Below, in pieces: positions 40,724 through 52,913 of a DNA stretch of 64,000 nucleotides. The DNA lies in assembly GCA_933822405.4 (NCBI GenBank), contig CAKOGP040001446.1:230120-294119 (forward strand), in the 5' to 3' direction. Source of the stretch: Cylindrotheca closterium (Eukaryota; Bacillariophyta; Bacillariophyceae; Bacillariales; Bacillariaceae). The number at the start of each line of letters is the position of its first letter. Position 1 is the stretch's first letter. The notes under the pieces are model-generated. The model saw only the letters and a program-made list of their open reading frames with translations. It had not been told where the DNA came from and searched no databases. A program made the position numbers and the translations under genes.

Positions 40724-43700
40724 ATGTTCCCACTACGCCCACAGCCGCCTCAACGTGGTGTCAGCACGAGCGGTGAAACTGATGCTCCGCCGATTCCAGC
40801 AACCAATATTTTCGATCCCAATCGCCCAGTGAGGCATGTCAACCCAAGAACTATTCCAAACACCCCGAGTGATGTCGTTTCAGTCATCACAGTTGATACC
40901 GCACTTGCCAGTACCGCCGATGATCGCACACCACATCCTGAAGTTGGTACCCTTCGGCGTCCTATGAAAATTAAACGGCCGATGGCAACTCTCTCAGAAG
41001 TGACTGGCGACATTCACTTTATCCCAGATGGTGGAGCAGATTCCACATCCACAAGTCCAGCCCGTGATCTCAATTTTAACCCGCAAGATGACCAGGGTAC
41101 CATCAACACTGGCTTTTCTATTGGTGATGGATTAGGTGGTGTACAGGGTGGTCCTTCGAAAAAGCCCTTCGTCGACCAGAATCCGGAGAAGAAACACCCC
41201 TTGTCTGGCAGTGTTACTAGTAGGCCTGGTCGGGACAGAGAATACTCTAGTACTGATCAAGGAACTGATGATCAAGCCACTCTTGTCACCGGATTTGACG
41301 AAGTTGATAAAAAAAAGAAACCTAACAATCGCAACAAACACTCAACTCAAGACTATGATTGGAATGAAGACATCACGGAGGTGAATACTGACGATGCAAC
41401 ATCCCGGAAGAAAAAGAAGAGCTTGATGTGTGTTATCACCTGTCTCGTTATAGCTGGAGCAGGGGCTGGATATTACTTTTCCCAGCGCTCACCACAAGAC
41501 ATCGATTCGTCTACAACTGCACCCAGCCCTGAAATACTGGCTCCAGCACTACCAGTACTAACAGAATCCAATATGTTCCCTCTACTTCTCTGCCAGGGAG
41601 ATTGTGATGTCGATGTAAGTTTCATTTGATCTTGTCCCTCTATTTTCCAATGCGACCGGCTCACATACTCACGCTGTTTTGACTGTCAAGATGGACTGCC
41701 AAGATGGACTCTATTGTTTCCAACGGAACAGTTTTGAGCCTGTTCCAGGTTGTGATGGTGAAGATTCAAGCAACACAGACTATTGTATTCCACGACCAGA
41801 AGGTCCTTCGATTGTGCGATATGGTGAACGGTTGGTCGGTGCGCCGCGCAGCAGACTTGGATCTTCGGTATCCCAATCCAAGAATGGTCAAATTCTGGCT
41901 GTTGCTGGTTCAAACAATGATTCCAATACTGGATACGTCAATATTTACATATCCCAGCCTGGCGAAACTTGGGATTTGATGGCAACTTTAGTGGGAAATA
42001 CTGATGGTGGACGATTTGGGTCCAATATTGCACTCTCTGCTGATGGGAGTACGCTTGTTGTAGGGAGTCAATTGGACTTGGGTTTGCCAAGTACTGGCAC
42101 CCGTGCCGCGAGTGCCCAAGTGTTCTCAGCTTCAAGTGATTTTCGCAGCTGGACCTTGATCGGCAATGAGATCATTGGGGATGAGTATGCTTTCGATGAA
42201 TTCAGCTCTTCAATTGATATTTCAAGTAAAGGAGACTATGTGGCGCTTGGACAACCCAACTCGAATAGCTTGCAAGGTGGCGCCGCTGTTTATCGCAATG
42301 ATAACGACGAATGGACTTACGTTGGATCACCCTTTAGCCAATTTCAAACTGGATCTTCCGTGAAACTTTCAGAGACAGCAACTGGAAATCTTCGCGTCGC
42401 TGCCAATGGTGACGATAATCACTTCGGTCCAGGTCAAGTCTATGTTGTAGAACTTGATACATCTACAGGTGTATGGCGCACGATTGGTCAATCCCTTGGT
42501 GAAAATGTCGGCTCTTCCATTGCCCTTTGCGATGATGGGTCCGTCATGGCCCTTTCCATTACCAACCGGCGATCAAACGCAAACGATGGCGATGGTCCCA
42601 GAATCAATGGTCCTGAGTACGTACTGGTCTATCAGTATAGTGAGGCGGCCTCTAGATGGGTACAATTCGGCAACTTGATTCCAATCGCCTCTTCGGATAT
42701 TACACATCTACCTTCGATTTCGCTTTCCCACAATGGCCTCGTTCTTGCTGTTGGGGAACCGTGGTACAACGATAACGACGGCCGCGTGAACCTGTATCGA
42801 TACAATAGTCGAACCGAGCGTTGGGAACTCTTGGACGACGAGTTGGTTGAACCCGTTGATGGTGGCTTTTTTGGTGCTTCGCTATCGTTGGTGGGATCAA
42901 GCGATGACTTCATGCTAACCGTTGGTGCGCCCGTCGCAACCGTAGATGATACGACCCAAGGCTCTATATGGTCGTATCAACTGGAACCAACGCAAGAAGA
43001 TCCACAGAATGACACGACTCAGAACCCTGGAAATCCGATAATGGCTCCGACAACTGCCCCCATCACAAGTATTACAAAGGACGATGGAAGTACCTTGGAA
43101 GCCGTAGTGAGAAGAGGTTTGAAGTGCGGAATCATGCTTCTTCCTGGCCGAGCGACTATCAGTCCTCAGACTGACGAGCTTGAAGGTTTGAGTATCGATC
43201 TTGTAAGTAGAATTCTGAATTGGGATATCATCCGCCATCCAAAAACTCGATTGCCTAACAATCTGCTTTGATTTCTCCCTGCAAACAGTGTCTTGCACTT
43301 GCAGCCGCTGCTGGGGTTGCACCTGATGATGTGACATTTGTGCAATTGAGTACAGTGGATAGGTTCGAAGCTCTCCAAACTAGACGCGTTGATGTCTTGC
43401 TGACATCTGATACAGTCACTATGCAGCGCGCTGTGTTCGAGGTGCGTCCATGTCAAGTCTTGAAATCGCACACTATCATGCTGTCTAACCTTCCTCTTTG
43501 ATGCAGCCGTCAGCACAAGCAGGACTCGTTTTTTCAGTTCCCTACCTCTACTCTGGAAGTGGTTTCGCCGGTCGTGGAGAGCAAACACTGTGTGTAGATC
43601 GTAGGGACTTCGAAAGTGCCAACTGTACAGGAATTAACATCTGCGTTGTAGAGGGCACTACTCACCAAGATGATTTGGAAGCGATGGTGGCGAACAAAGG

Positions 43701-45233
43701 CGTGAATGTCGTGCTGGCCTCTTCTTTAGCAGTTTTACATAGCCGCTTTCGTGATAACTTCTGCGATGTCATTGCTGGTGATTCATTTGACATTTCCGAG
43801 CCAGTGGCTCGTCAGTTTGGCTACTCTGGAGACTACATGGTCGGTTCCAATCTGACCCTTCGAGAGCCACTAGGAATGGTGACACGCCAAGATGATCCGC
43901 GTTGGAGTGATTTTGTCAACTGGGCGCTCCAGGCTACGTTTCGTGCTGAAGAGCTTGGAGTCCTTCAAGTCAACGCCTTTACCATGCCAACAACAGATGT
44001 CTTTGGTCCATCCTATGCCACCATGTTCAAACGTATCATTGCAGCAGTGGGAAACTACGGCGAGATGTATGCTCGCAGCGTTGAAGGAATCTTGCCACGA
44101 TTCGCTATTAACCAAATTAACGACGGGTCGACCGGTCTGATCAGTCCCTTGCCGTTAGGCAGATACGAGATTTCTGGTCCTTCTCCATCTTCAGAGTCCA
44201 AGTTGGAAGTCATCAAAGCGCGAGGGTACTTGAATTGTGGGATCAGTCGTCGGCCCATTTTTGCGTATGTGAACAATGGGAAGTATGAAGGATTTGATGT
44301 TGATTTCTGCCGGGCAATTGCGGCAGCAATATTTTCTGGTCGAGCCTCTGCCAGTGTGCTTCGTTTCGTGGACCTTGGTGCTCAAGAACGGTTTTCAGCA
44401 CTGGTGGACGGTACCGTCGATGTGCTGAGCCGCCTAACCACGGTCAATTTGCAACGTGATGTTCTGGAGGCCACCACTGAAATAGGATTTGACTTTACGG
44501 CACCCAACTACTATGATGGACTCTCCTTTGGCGGCGTTCCAAGGTAAGCAACCATGTTATTGCATGAAAGGCAGCGTTATTTCTGCATACCAACAAGAAG
44601 GCTCACATGTTGAATTATCATTGAATTTATGGTTTCTTCAGCTTTGTCGATTGCGCAGATAATCTTAACTTCCGGTCTTCAGATTGCCAAGATTTGAAGA
44701 TCTGCGTTGTTGCTGGTACGACATTTGAAGAAAAGCTCCGAGAGTTTGGTGTCGATGACGGATTTTTGGTCCTCCAGAGTGCAGGATATCTTCTTGCAGA
44801 AGGGCTTCGAATGGGGACTTGCAATGTCGTTGCGGGCGGGGTCTCGGATCTCTCGCGATCGAACATTCAAGCTGGTGGATACACTGGTGACTATCAGGTT
44901 GGAGGAAAGATCCTTTCCAAGGATCCATTGGCTTTGGTCACCCTATCCGACGACCGGCAGTGGTCCAACTTTTGCTTTTGGGTCGTCCAGGCAATCTTTT
45001 ATGCTGATGAGCAGGGAATCAATTCCAATGATGCCGGGTTCCGCATGCCTGTGACCAATCTCTTTGGGCCGTCCTATTCTCGAATGCTCCGCGATGCAGT
45101 GGTAGTGGCAGGCTCGTATGCGGACATGTACAATAGTCACTTCCTTTCCGAGTTGGGCTCTCGTCGCGGTTTGAATTTGGCGAACTCGAGTCCCCATACA
45201 CCACTCATCTATCCTCTTCCTGGAATCGGCTGA
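40724..45233 (+). CDS. Beta-propeller protein with tandem AapJ-like solute-binding domains
   Basis: Five exons: 40724-41614, 41691-43202, 43289-43441, 43507-44543, 44642-45233; GT...AG and phases match, giving 1394 residues. Residues 1-228 are a disordered polar tail, then a basic stop and signal anchor (about 233-253), so type II with the rest outside or lumenal. The diatom module CQGDCD-DCQDGLYCFQR-PGC spans exons 1 and 2 (about 288-320). A seven-blade-like propeller follows (345-745; repeats such as GSNIALSADGSTLVVGS, GASLSLVGSSDD). From about 773 come two amino-acid-binding SBP family 3 domains; the second has GFDVDFCRAIAAAIF and FTAPNYYDGLSF, the first GNYGEMYAR, all typical of AapJ, the general amino-acid binding protein of bacterial ABC importers. 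No transporter partner is visible; a receptor or scavenger role is inferred. Confidence 0.85.
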
Positions 45234-45736
45234 TGCATCCCATTTCCCGGAATCAATCTCGTCGGAGATATAGTCCAAAAAATATTAACACAAACTAATA
45301 ATAAATACATGTTTGCATCTTTTATTTATTTTTAAAAATGCCTATTGATAAACGTTGGAGATTTATGTTTATGAGTTTAGCGTGTTTGATGTATGTAGCA
45401 TCATTGATCTATAATGTGCTACCATTCGTTTTGTTGCATCGTATATATGATAGAATGCTATAGCTCTGGCGGTAGTCTTGGCCATTTTTTCACTCTGTTG
45501 TTGTTGTTGTTGTGGTTGTGGGAGTATTGGCTGGTAATTGTTGATTCGTGTGCCCATTCCTGCTGTTCGACTTTCCCAAAAGCATTCGTTTGGAACAATC
45601 AATCTTGCAGAAGACTACCTAGTCATGCCTTGGTTTGCAGCATCATTGGGAACTCGGACTCTTAGTTATTCTTTCCCAGCTCCATACATATATTGTGTTG
45701 CCTGTATGCTTGTATGCTGATATATTATTAAATCAA
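45234..45736. other. Intergenic, convergent genes
   Basis: AT-rich 3' flank, with a GTT microsatellite at about 45497-45514. No gene seen. Confidence 0.5.
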
Positions 45737-46425
45737 TCATCCTCTCCATCCAATCTCCGACATCCAATTTTTTTGGTCTTCGTTGAAATTGGAAATGGTA
45801 GAGGAGGCTGTCTCAAAGGCATCCACGTCATCGTTGTCGCCATTGTCCCCAACACCTACTTGACTTCCATTCCATTCCGTTTTCAGCGTTGGTGCCGCTA
45901 GAAAGGGTGGCCGCTTCTTGACCAGAAAGAACTTGGGACGTGTGCATGCTGGCAAACATTCGTGGGTGGATTTGGCACCACAATATTCACACGAGGCCGG
46001 CAACGGATAGGGACTATTACTGGCATTGGTCAAGGATTCATCCAAGCTGTCCATTTGCAGCTCCTGGTGCTCCTCTTCTGCAATCACCGAGTTGTCTTTC
46101 TCATCCCCTTCGTCTTTGGAAAAGAAGGAAAATATTTCCGCTGGAGAATGGCATTGCTGCAGAGGAAATAGGAAGATAAAATAAAATTAGCATTCCGGAA
46201 AAGCAAGGCACAGCATTGCTCACACCAATATAGATGACATCCAAAGCAAAGCAAAGCAAAGCAAAGCAAAGCGAACCAATAGAAACCAACTCAAGTCAAC
46301 TCAATGTCTACAAGGCTACTGTGACTCACCGTAAACCAATCCACTTTCTCCGCCAAATCGGCAAGGTTTGAATAGTCGCCGTTCAGGTAGCTTGTCTTGT
46401 TCTTCTTTTGCCTTGAACTACTCAT
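45737..46425 (-). CDS. Unrecognised 171-residue Cys-containing protein
   Basis: Two exons: 46425-46330 (MSSSRQKKNK...VDWFT) and 46156-45737, joined in phase 0 over a GTGAGT...GCAG intron of 173 bases. The protein has a basic N-terminus, an acidic middle, then CEYCGAKSTHECLPACTRPKF (about residue 95), which could bind a metal or form disulfides, and an acidic C-terminus. No family recognised. The intron contains an AAAGC pentanucleotide microsatellite (about 46245-46272). Splice signals, phase agreement and the compact Cys motif support a real gene. Confidence 0.6.
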
Positions 46426-46861
46426 CGGAGTATTAATTATAACCTCAATTCATTGTCATCCAGCCTGTGGATGAGAGTGGCTTCCAATGACCGATCGCGC
46501 TTTTGATTGAGAAAACAAACGTCGTTTTGAATGAATGAATGAATGAATGGTGGTGTAAGAAAAGATCAATAAACGCTTGCTTTTTCGTCCATGGTTTTGT
46601 TTATTGAAATGCGTCGTCGAAGTTGGCATACGTTAGTCTCGAATGAATGAACCTGCACGAACCGATGATGGATTCCAAATTCCTTAATATTTATCGACTA
46701 GTCTGTCTGTAAATGACGGCGAAACAACTCTCACAAACTGTCTCACAATGAACCAGCGGTTCGGTCGCATTATTTACTTTTATGTTCACAAGAGTAACGA
46801 CATGCATCACCGTTCCACCTTCCGACAAACTGACAGAGAATCAGTTCATTGATTGATCACG
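46426..46861. other. Divergent intergenic region
   Basis: Between the 171-residue gene and the broken gene on the plus strand. A GAAT tetranucleotide microsatellite lies at about 46530-46548. Nothing else recognised. Confidence 0.45.
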
Positions 46862-47877
46862 ATGTCAAGCGGTGTGCACCAGCATAGCAGGGATCCTCAA
46901 CAATACTATTCCGAGTCGATTCTTCATCATCTCTTGAGATTGGGGTCCAAGGTTGCAACTCCCATCAAAATACGACAGAGGAAACGCTTTTTGAAAAAGA
47001 GACTGAAAGAACTTCACCAGGAAGCCATAATCCATGATGCTGCTACAAGCTCCACCGCTATGACATCTACAACATCCAGCAATGAGCAGGATATTCAACA
47101 ACAACAGCAATAAGAACAACAAGTCAAGAACCTACTGCCACAACAACCAGCATCCCATCGGCCGAACAAATAGATCTAGATGGTGCTGTTTTTTTGAACG
47201 ACTTGGTAGACTCGGTATCGTACGACAGAGAGTCTTGTGACAAACACAAGATAATGACGATTGATCAAAACGATCTCTTGGTCGAATGCTTCAAGAACGG
47301 TGCGGATGATCATGATTCTGGCTTTGTCGTCCATTTCTTCAGTGACCACGATGCTGATTCTATCAGCATTTCGCAAGAAATTGACAGTTATTTAGAAACG
47401 CGATTGTTTGATGCAATCATGACATCGTCGGCTTGGAAATGTCGTCGAGTGAATGCTCGACTCGCACCAGTCGTCACCAAAATACTGGATATCGATCCAG
47501 ACCAACCAACGGTGGTGGCAATCAAACATGGTGTCATGGTGACAAAGCAAACATAACTGACATCTCCAGTGGAACCCCAGCTGGAACGATGGATGAACGC
47601 CACTGAGAATACACTACTACTATCATTTGGTGAATACCAAGAACAAATGGTGCAGAACTATTTGGAAGACAAAGACAATGCCATCACGGTTTGCACAGAG
47701 GACGAATCCGATATTTCATCTCCAGTAGAACCCATCGAAAGCACAATCGGGGGAGATCATGGGTACACTAAGAATTGTGCCGATTGGAGCAGTGAAGAAG
47801 ACTCAAGTGACGATAGCAGCGATGATGACTCACTCCTCGATACCAGTGATGATAGCAGTGATGAGGACGACCTCTAG
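46862..47877 (+). pseudogene. Broken gene, thioredoxin-fold/phosducin-like in character
   Basis: The ATG at 46862 opens a frame ending at 47113 in a CAA/CAG-rich stretch; the likely continuation is in the next frame (IRTTSQEPTATTTSIPSAEQ then LDGAVFLNDLVD), so one frameshift in the microsatellite is needed. This second frame has one internal TAA (47554-47556) and then continues to 47877. The part GFVVHFFSDHD ... RRVNARLAPVVTKILDI ... PTVVAIKHGVMV has the layout of a thioredoxin fold without the CxxC pair, as in phosducin-like/TXNDC9 proteins; the family call is tentative. The tail is Ser/Asp/Glu-rich. Two lesions in 1 kb suggest a pseudogene; a splice explanation was not found. Confidence 0.5.
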
Positions 47878-48087
47878 ATCAGAAAAAAAATGTCAAAACT
47901 ATAGATACTTCCGTTCAACCTCGCACCATGGGGAACGGTGAAGGTGTTGCCTCCTGCCATAGACGCTTCGAGATCTTGGTCCTATTGCTCTCTTGCTCAA
48001 ATATTCACTGAAAAAAGACTAATGTCACTTATCTCAAAAAGAATTACTGGAACACATCATATGCACACGTATAGGTCAATGCATTGA

Positions 48088-49167
48088 CTAGGCTAGTCGT
48101 TGCCTCTTTCGTGTCCTCGCTGCTGATGATGGTGGAATGGAGGGCAAAGCTTCAAACAGCTCCCGTTTCCGCTTTGCCAAGAAGTCATCGTGAATGACAC
48201 CCTCAAATTTCTCCAAGACCTCCATATACTCCTTGACTTCACGAAGCACCTGAAGCCGGTCCTCGGGACTCTCTTCTAATGAAGCAACGTATGCGCTGGG
48301 AGGTGCTACTACTGCTGCTGCTGCTGCTGCTGCTACTACTTGCGGTGGTCTTGTTGCGACAGTAGGTGCTGATGCCGCAGCAGGGTTCGTGGCACTGTAG
48401 CGGACTGATGCAGGACTCCGCATGACAGCAGCCGCGTCAATGGGAGCAGGCTTTTCGTGTGGTACGTTGATTTCTACCACTGGGGCAGGTTCTGGAAGTG
48501 TTGGATCCAAATGCAGACCGTCGTAGTACATCCTGAACGTCATGATGACGTTGTTGTGGGCGTCTTGAGTTTTGGGATGAAGAACGATACTGGTGAGGGC
48601 ACACTGAAAGGTTGATACAGACAAATGATTCATTCGTCTCTCCACTTAGCACATACGTTCCCAGTTATCTGGACATTGCTTTCCGGCCTGACCAGTCTGA
48701 TTTTGAAAGACTCTTTGGATGAACGCTTTGCACAACTCGTCGTGCGTGATTCCCTCTTTGTAGCACGGCTTCACTTTCTCATTGATCAACTTTTCAAGCT
48801 CCTTTTCGATGATCTTCATCCGCTTCCAAGCGGTTTCTGGGTCCATCAGTGCTCTACTTGTTCCTGTTCTCCACATGATTTCTTCGCGGTGGTGAGGCAG
48901 CAAATTTGACTGTTTGATCAAGGCAACGGCTTGGTCCCAGAAGGCAATGCGTCTTTGGAAAGGACGAAGCGAGGGGAGTTGCTTTGAAATACATCTTCGG
49001 GCTTCGTACAAGATGACACTCTGCACACTTCTTCGCATAGAGGCTACAAGAGAGGAGCGCAGTCAGCAGGATATAGAATACCAGGTGAGAGCTCCGATAG
49101 GCATCAACTTACATTCATACCCTCTTGGGCCAAGTGCTGCTTTGAAACGTTCCTGGAAAGAAGCCAT
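48088..49167 (-). CDS. Unrecognised protein, three exons (about 305-315 residues)
   Basis: Exon A 49167-49113 (MASFQERFKAALGPRGYE), exon B from 49043 (after CTTGTAG) to about 48657, exon C down to 48088. A-B joins in phase 1. For B-C the best-looking signals (GTATGT at 48656, CTTTCAG before 48603) do not keep frame; in-frame options are GTGCTA at 48652 with acceptor before 48589 (315 residues), or GTATGT with acceptor before 48563 (305 residues). The protein is helical and charged, with a Pro/Ala stretch and an Ala run in the middle, a coiled-coil-like segment (LQVLREVKEYMEVLEKFEG) and a basic tail RTRKRQRLA. No family recognised; a nuclear protein is possible. Confidence 0.55.
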
Positions 49168-49540
49168 TATATCTCAAAACCTGCACTATTGATCACAAAG
49201 ATAAATCGAAATCGATCAAAACAACTGCAAAAGTCAAAATGACGACAAACCCCTTTTTTTGCGCTGAAATCACAAGAAATTGAAGCGAAATGCCTGCAGG
49301 CAGGAAGGCGCAGCTTGTTCGTGTGTCAGATGTGCTAGAATTTTAGTTCACAGCGCAGACAAAAAAGTCGTTGACCTGCTCGAGCGCGCCGAGATGTCAA
49401 GATTCCATTGTCGTCGCCAAAGCACTGTCTGCACATCAAATCTGCCATCTCTCGTCAGTCGACAAGCAAGAAGAAAAACACCGCCGTCCTGAGGGTTGTC
49501 CTGCATGACCTGAAGAAGAAAGTTACATCATCAGAGAAAA
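49168..49540. other. Divergent intergenic region
   Basis: Shared upstream region of the 49167 minus gene and the 49541 plus gene. GCCTGCAGGC palindrome at about 49292. Nothing else seen. Confidence 0.4.
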
Positions 49541-50858
49541 ATGAATTACAATGGACAACAAACACCGAGATTGAATGGCAAAAACAAAACCCTTGGTGCG
49601 CTCTCGCGTCGAACCTTTCTCATGTTCTGCGCGTTTTGCATTCTGGTATCCTTGTGGATCGCAAACGATTATCAACAACCTTACCTGTATCATAACTTGA
49701 TGTCATCAACATTTGATGATGGAGAGAATTCGAAGGATGTGAAAGAATGGAGGGGGGCTACCGAAAAGCTCTGCCAAGCAATAGTAGAACAGCCGTCGAC
49801 CAGTGAACAATTGCGAGTCCAAGCAAAGGAAGTATTGGAAGTGGAGGCCATTAAGAGGTTTGAGCTTCCAAGACATGGAAATGTGAGAGGCGAGATTCCA
49901 ATAGAACGCAAGAAGTACGAAAAATGCCGTCACGCCTTCATTGATCTCGGAACCAACATTGGCGACTCGATTGGATACTTTGTCGACGGTGCCTTGGATG
50001 TTTGCACTCCAATCTGGAAACGCAAATTTCCTCGAAGTCGAGTGAATGAGCAGTTTCCGCACCCGCACTTGGATGTAGCTAATTTGGAAATCCACAACAA
50101 GGGATCTGGAGTCAATCCATTAATGGGAATGATGAGAAAATACATGACTGCAGATCCACCAATGCTCCCCGAAGATACATGTGTCTATGGTATGGAAGGA
50201 AACCCAACATTTACAGAACGGTTGAAGAAGTTAGAGAATTTCATTATGGACATGAAACCTCGTCCAGTCCGTCACCTTCACATTCATACCGAAACTGTTG
50301 TAACCGAGGAGGATAAGCCAACTACACTCTACCTCGACAAGACTTCCGTCGAGAACAATGTAAGTCGCCATCGCCATGTCGAAGGAGAAAAACAATTCAA
50401 ACTGCCGTTCTTGTTTATTAAATATGTCTTTGTTTTAGTTCTGGGGATCTAGCATCTTGAGTAGTCAGCAGGATGCAGTCAAGACCGCCAAGGAGTTAAA
50501 TGGCGGTCAATCAATCACAGCAAACGTCAATGGTCTTCGCCTGACGACACTAGTTAAGAATACAATGCTTCCTTACCAACCAGATGCAACTGAAGACGAT
50601 AAGAAAGGTGGCCGACTAATTATCAAAATGGACGTAGAAGGTGCGGAATACCAAATCATCAAAGAGATTGCATCTAGCAATGTCTTGTGCGACTACATCA
50701 GTATGGGCAACAAGGTTGTCATGATTGTGGAAATGCATCACATGTCCATTACGGATGCAAAGGAGCGAATGTCGCAAAAGAATGGCTTCCAACAGGCAAA
50801 GAAGAAGTTGGAAGAATGCGGTGTGGTATTTGGAAAACTACATGCCTACTGGAACTAA
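49541..50858 (+). CDS. FkbM-like methyltransferase, type II membrane protein
   Basis: Exons 49541-50359 and 50439-50858, phase 0, intron GTAAGT...TTTTAG; 412 residues. Signal anchor at about 24-41 (RTFLMFCAFCILVSLWIA). SAM-binding strand AFIDLGTNIGDSIGYF at about 131, YGMEGNP acidic loop, and the FkbM end motif LIIKMDVEGAEYQIIKEI in exon 2. The family O-methylates sugars or related acceptors; the substrate here is unknown. Only distantly like the 5299 protein, so not a recent duplicate. Golgi location is inferred from topology. Confidence 0.85.
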
Positions 50859-50964
50859 CTGCCTGCATGGGGATCGTGTTGTAGTGCCATAATTCATAAG
50901 TTGGTCATTTTGTAACTTTACTTTCCATTTACACGTGTACGACAGGATAGTTAGTTTACTACAT

Positions 50965-52430
50965 CTATTCATTGGATTTCTCCCCTTGGGCTCGCTCAAA
51001 GACTTGAGTTTGCAACTGTCTCATTTCTTCCGCCAGGGGAATCACTGGGTCGCCACTAGGTTTTGGCGCAGTTGGCATACCATGAGCTGCCAATCCTCCA
51101 ATCAAAGTCGCATCGATCTGTTTCAAAGATGGAATCCACTCTGCTAATCGCTTTCGGTATTCGAATTCTGACGCTATTGGGTTATATTCCAAGTATAGTG
51201 TATCCATCTTCTGTTTCCCTTCTTCATGCGACTTTTTCAAAGGTTCAATGGCCTCCCAGGTGGAAATGTTATTTCCAGACAACCAAATTTCTTCCACCGA
51301 CTCTAGGTGGGCAAACGGAGCTGTCGAAGTCAATCGGTTGCGACCCACATCCACAACATTCAATTGGGTAAATCCGAGTCCCAGTCCGGTTGGAAGACTA
51401 GCTCCTTCATCATCAATACCATTGTGTGCCAAATACAGCTCTTCCAAAGTATCCTTTTGCGCCGTCAGGCCCTCCACTTGCGTCAATCGATTCGACTGGA
51501 CATCCAATCGTCGCAGTTTGGTCAACTGTTGGGAGATTGCAGCAAGGGAATTGATGAGTGTAAACGGGTGCAAATTTCCATAGTCCACCAATGGATTGAT
51601 GCTTTATTCATTCACATACCTTCTCTAGACCTTCAATCTTCTCAATCTTGTTCTTTCCGATCCAAAGCTCCTCTAGATTCTCAAGTCCACTAAGCTCTTC
51701 CTCGTCCATGACGCGAATTCGATTTGCTCCCAAGTCAAGCTTTTTGAGTTGCTTCAAATTCTTCAATCCCTTGATCTCCTTCAGTTTGTTGTTTGCCAGG
51801 TCTGTACATTAGTAGCCACGATAATAAAAAACACAATCATGCGTCAGTTTTTTTCCTTCCATATCATATCTTCTGCATAAACTATACAAATCAATTTCAC
51901 TGCTTACACAATTCCTTCAGATTCACGCATATACTGACGGGTGACATGTCCCGAATGGCATTGTAGCTCATGTCCAAAACGCGTAGGTTGGGTCCTGGAA
52001 CTTCCAATCCGCTCAAGTCCTGCAACTGGTTATCGTAGAGTTCCAGCAACTCTAGCTTTTTGAATCCTTCCAGTCCCTTCATATTCGTGATCAAGTGCGA
52101 TCTCAACACGAGGCTTTCCAGGTTTTCATTGCAATTCTTGTGAAAGTCATTGCTCATGACGGTAATTTTCATTCCCGCCGTTCCGACAATGCAAATATCC
52201 AACTCCTCCGGTGAAATCTCCGCGACATCTTCTGGGTATCGCATGGGAAGGGCTTCTTCCTCTGTGATTTCTCCCATTTTGGTCCATTCAATGGGCAATT
52301 CAGGAGGAACCACCTTTTTCTCCACCGTCTTGGATTCCTCTCTTCCTCGGCCAATTTGCAAGGTTTCGACCGTCCTGTGTCCCTCCTCGGCCTGAGGTGA
52401 TTTACTTGGTTTGTCTTCCGAGTCTGCCAT
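50965..52430 (-). CDS. SDS22-like leucine-rich repeat protein (PP1 regulator)
   Basis: Exons 52430-51908, 51801-51620, 51525-50965; phases 1 and 0 match, total 421 residues. The first 95 residues are charged and unstructured. From about 105 there are roughly ten SDS22-class 22-residue repeats (NLESLVLRSHLITNMKGLEGF, KLELLELYDNQLQDLSGL, ELYLANNKLKEIKGL, KKLDLGANRIRVMD, NLEELWIGKNKIEKIEGLE, TLEELYLAHNGIDDEG) and a C-terminal LRR cap (YLEYNPIASEFEYRKRLAEWIPSLKQIDA). SDS22 binds and matures protein phosphatase 1, in cytosol and nucleus. Splice junctions fall inside the repeat ELYLANN. Confidence 0.88.
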
Positions 52431-52913
52431 ATTTCTATTTCTTTTTTCTTCTTATCTCACTTGACTATGTTATAGCTTGGTTATCAACGCAATGTACAGG
52501 TCCAACGATAGATAGAAGTCTTCTGAAAGCAGTCGTATACGGTTAGCTATTGTGTGAATATTGAGCCTTTCTCATTGCGGGGTTCGAAAAAGGCCTAAAA
52601 CAGGCTCGTTTTGTGATGACGAGTGAGTGACGGACGGACAATATTGACAGATTGACAGATTTAAGGGAAAAAGGGGGTCGGGAGGGAGTACTTTGAACTT
52701 GTAACCTCACTTGTGATTCGCTCTTGGAGTGACCTATTTGACCACGCAATAATTTCAAACTCGTACCTGGTACTGTACCTGGAAATAATAACAACAATGC
52801 CTCATCCCATTATCATTTTCCTGCTTTTAGAGTAACACTACGACTACTTCTTCTCGCTACAAGTGTAATTTTATTGAATGTGCAAACAATAACCACAACA
52901 AGAATAAAATCCA
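52431..52913. other. Divergent promoter region, SDS22-like / CANT1-like
   Basis: No clear motif. CTCGTACCTGGTACTGTACC at about 52761-52780 belongs to the GTAC-rich class seen across the window. Confidence 0.4.
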
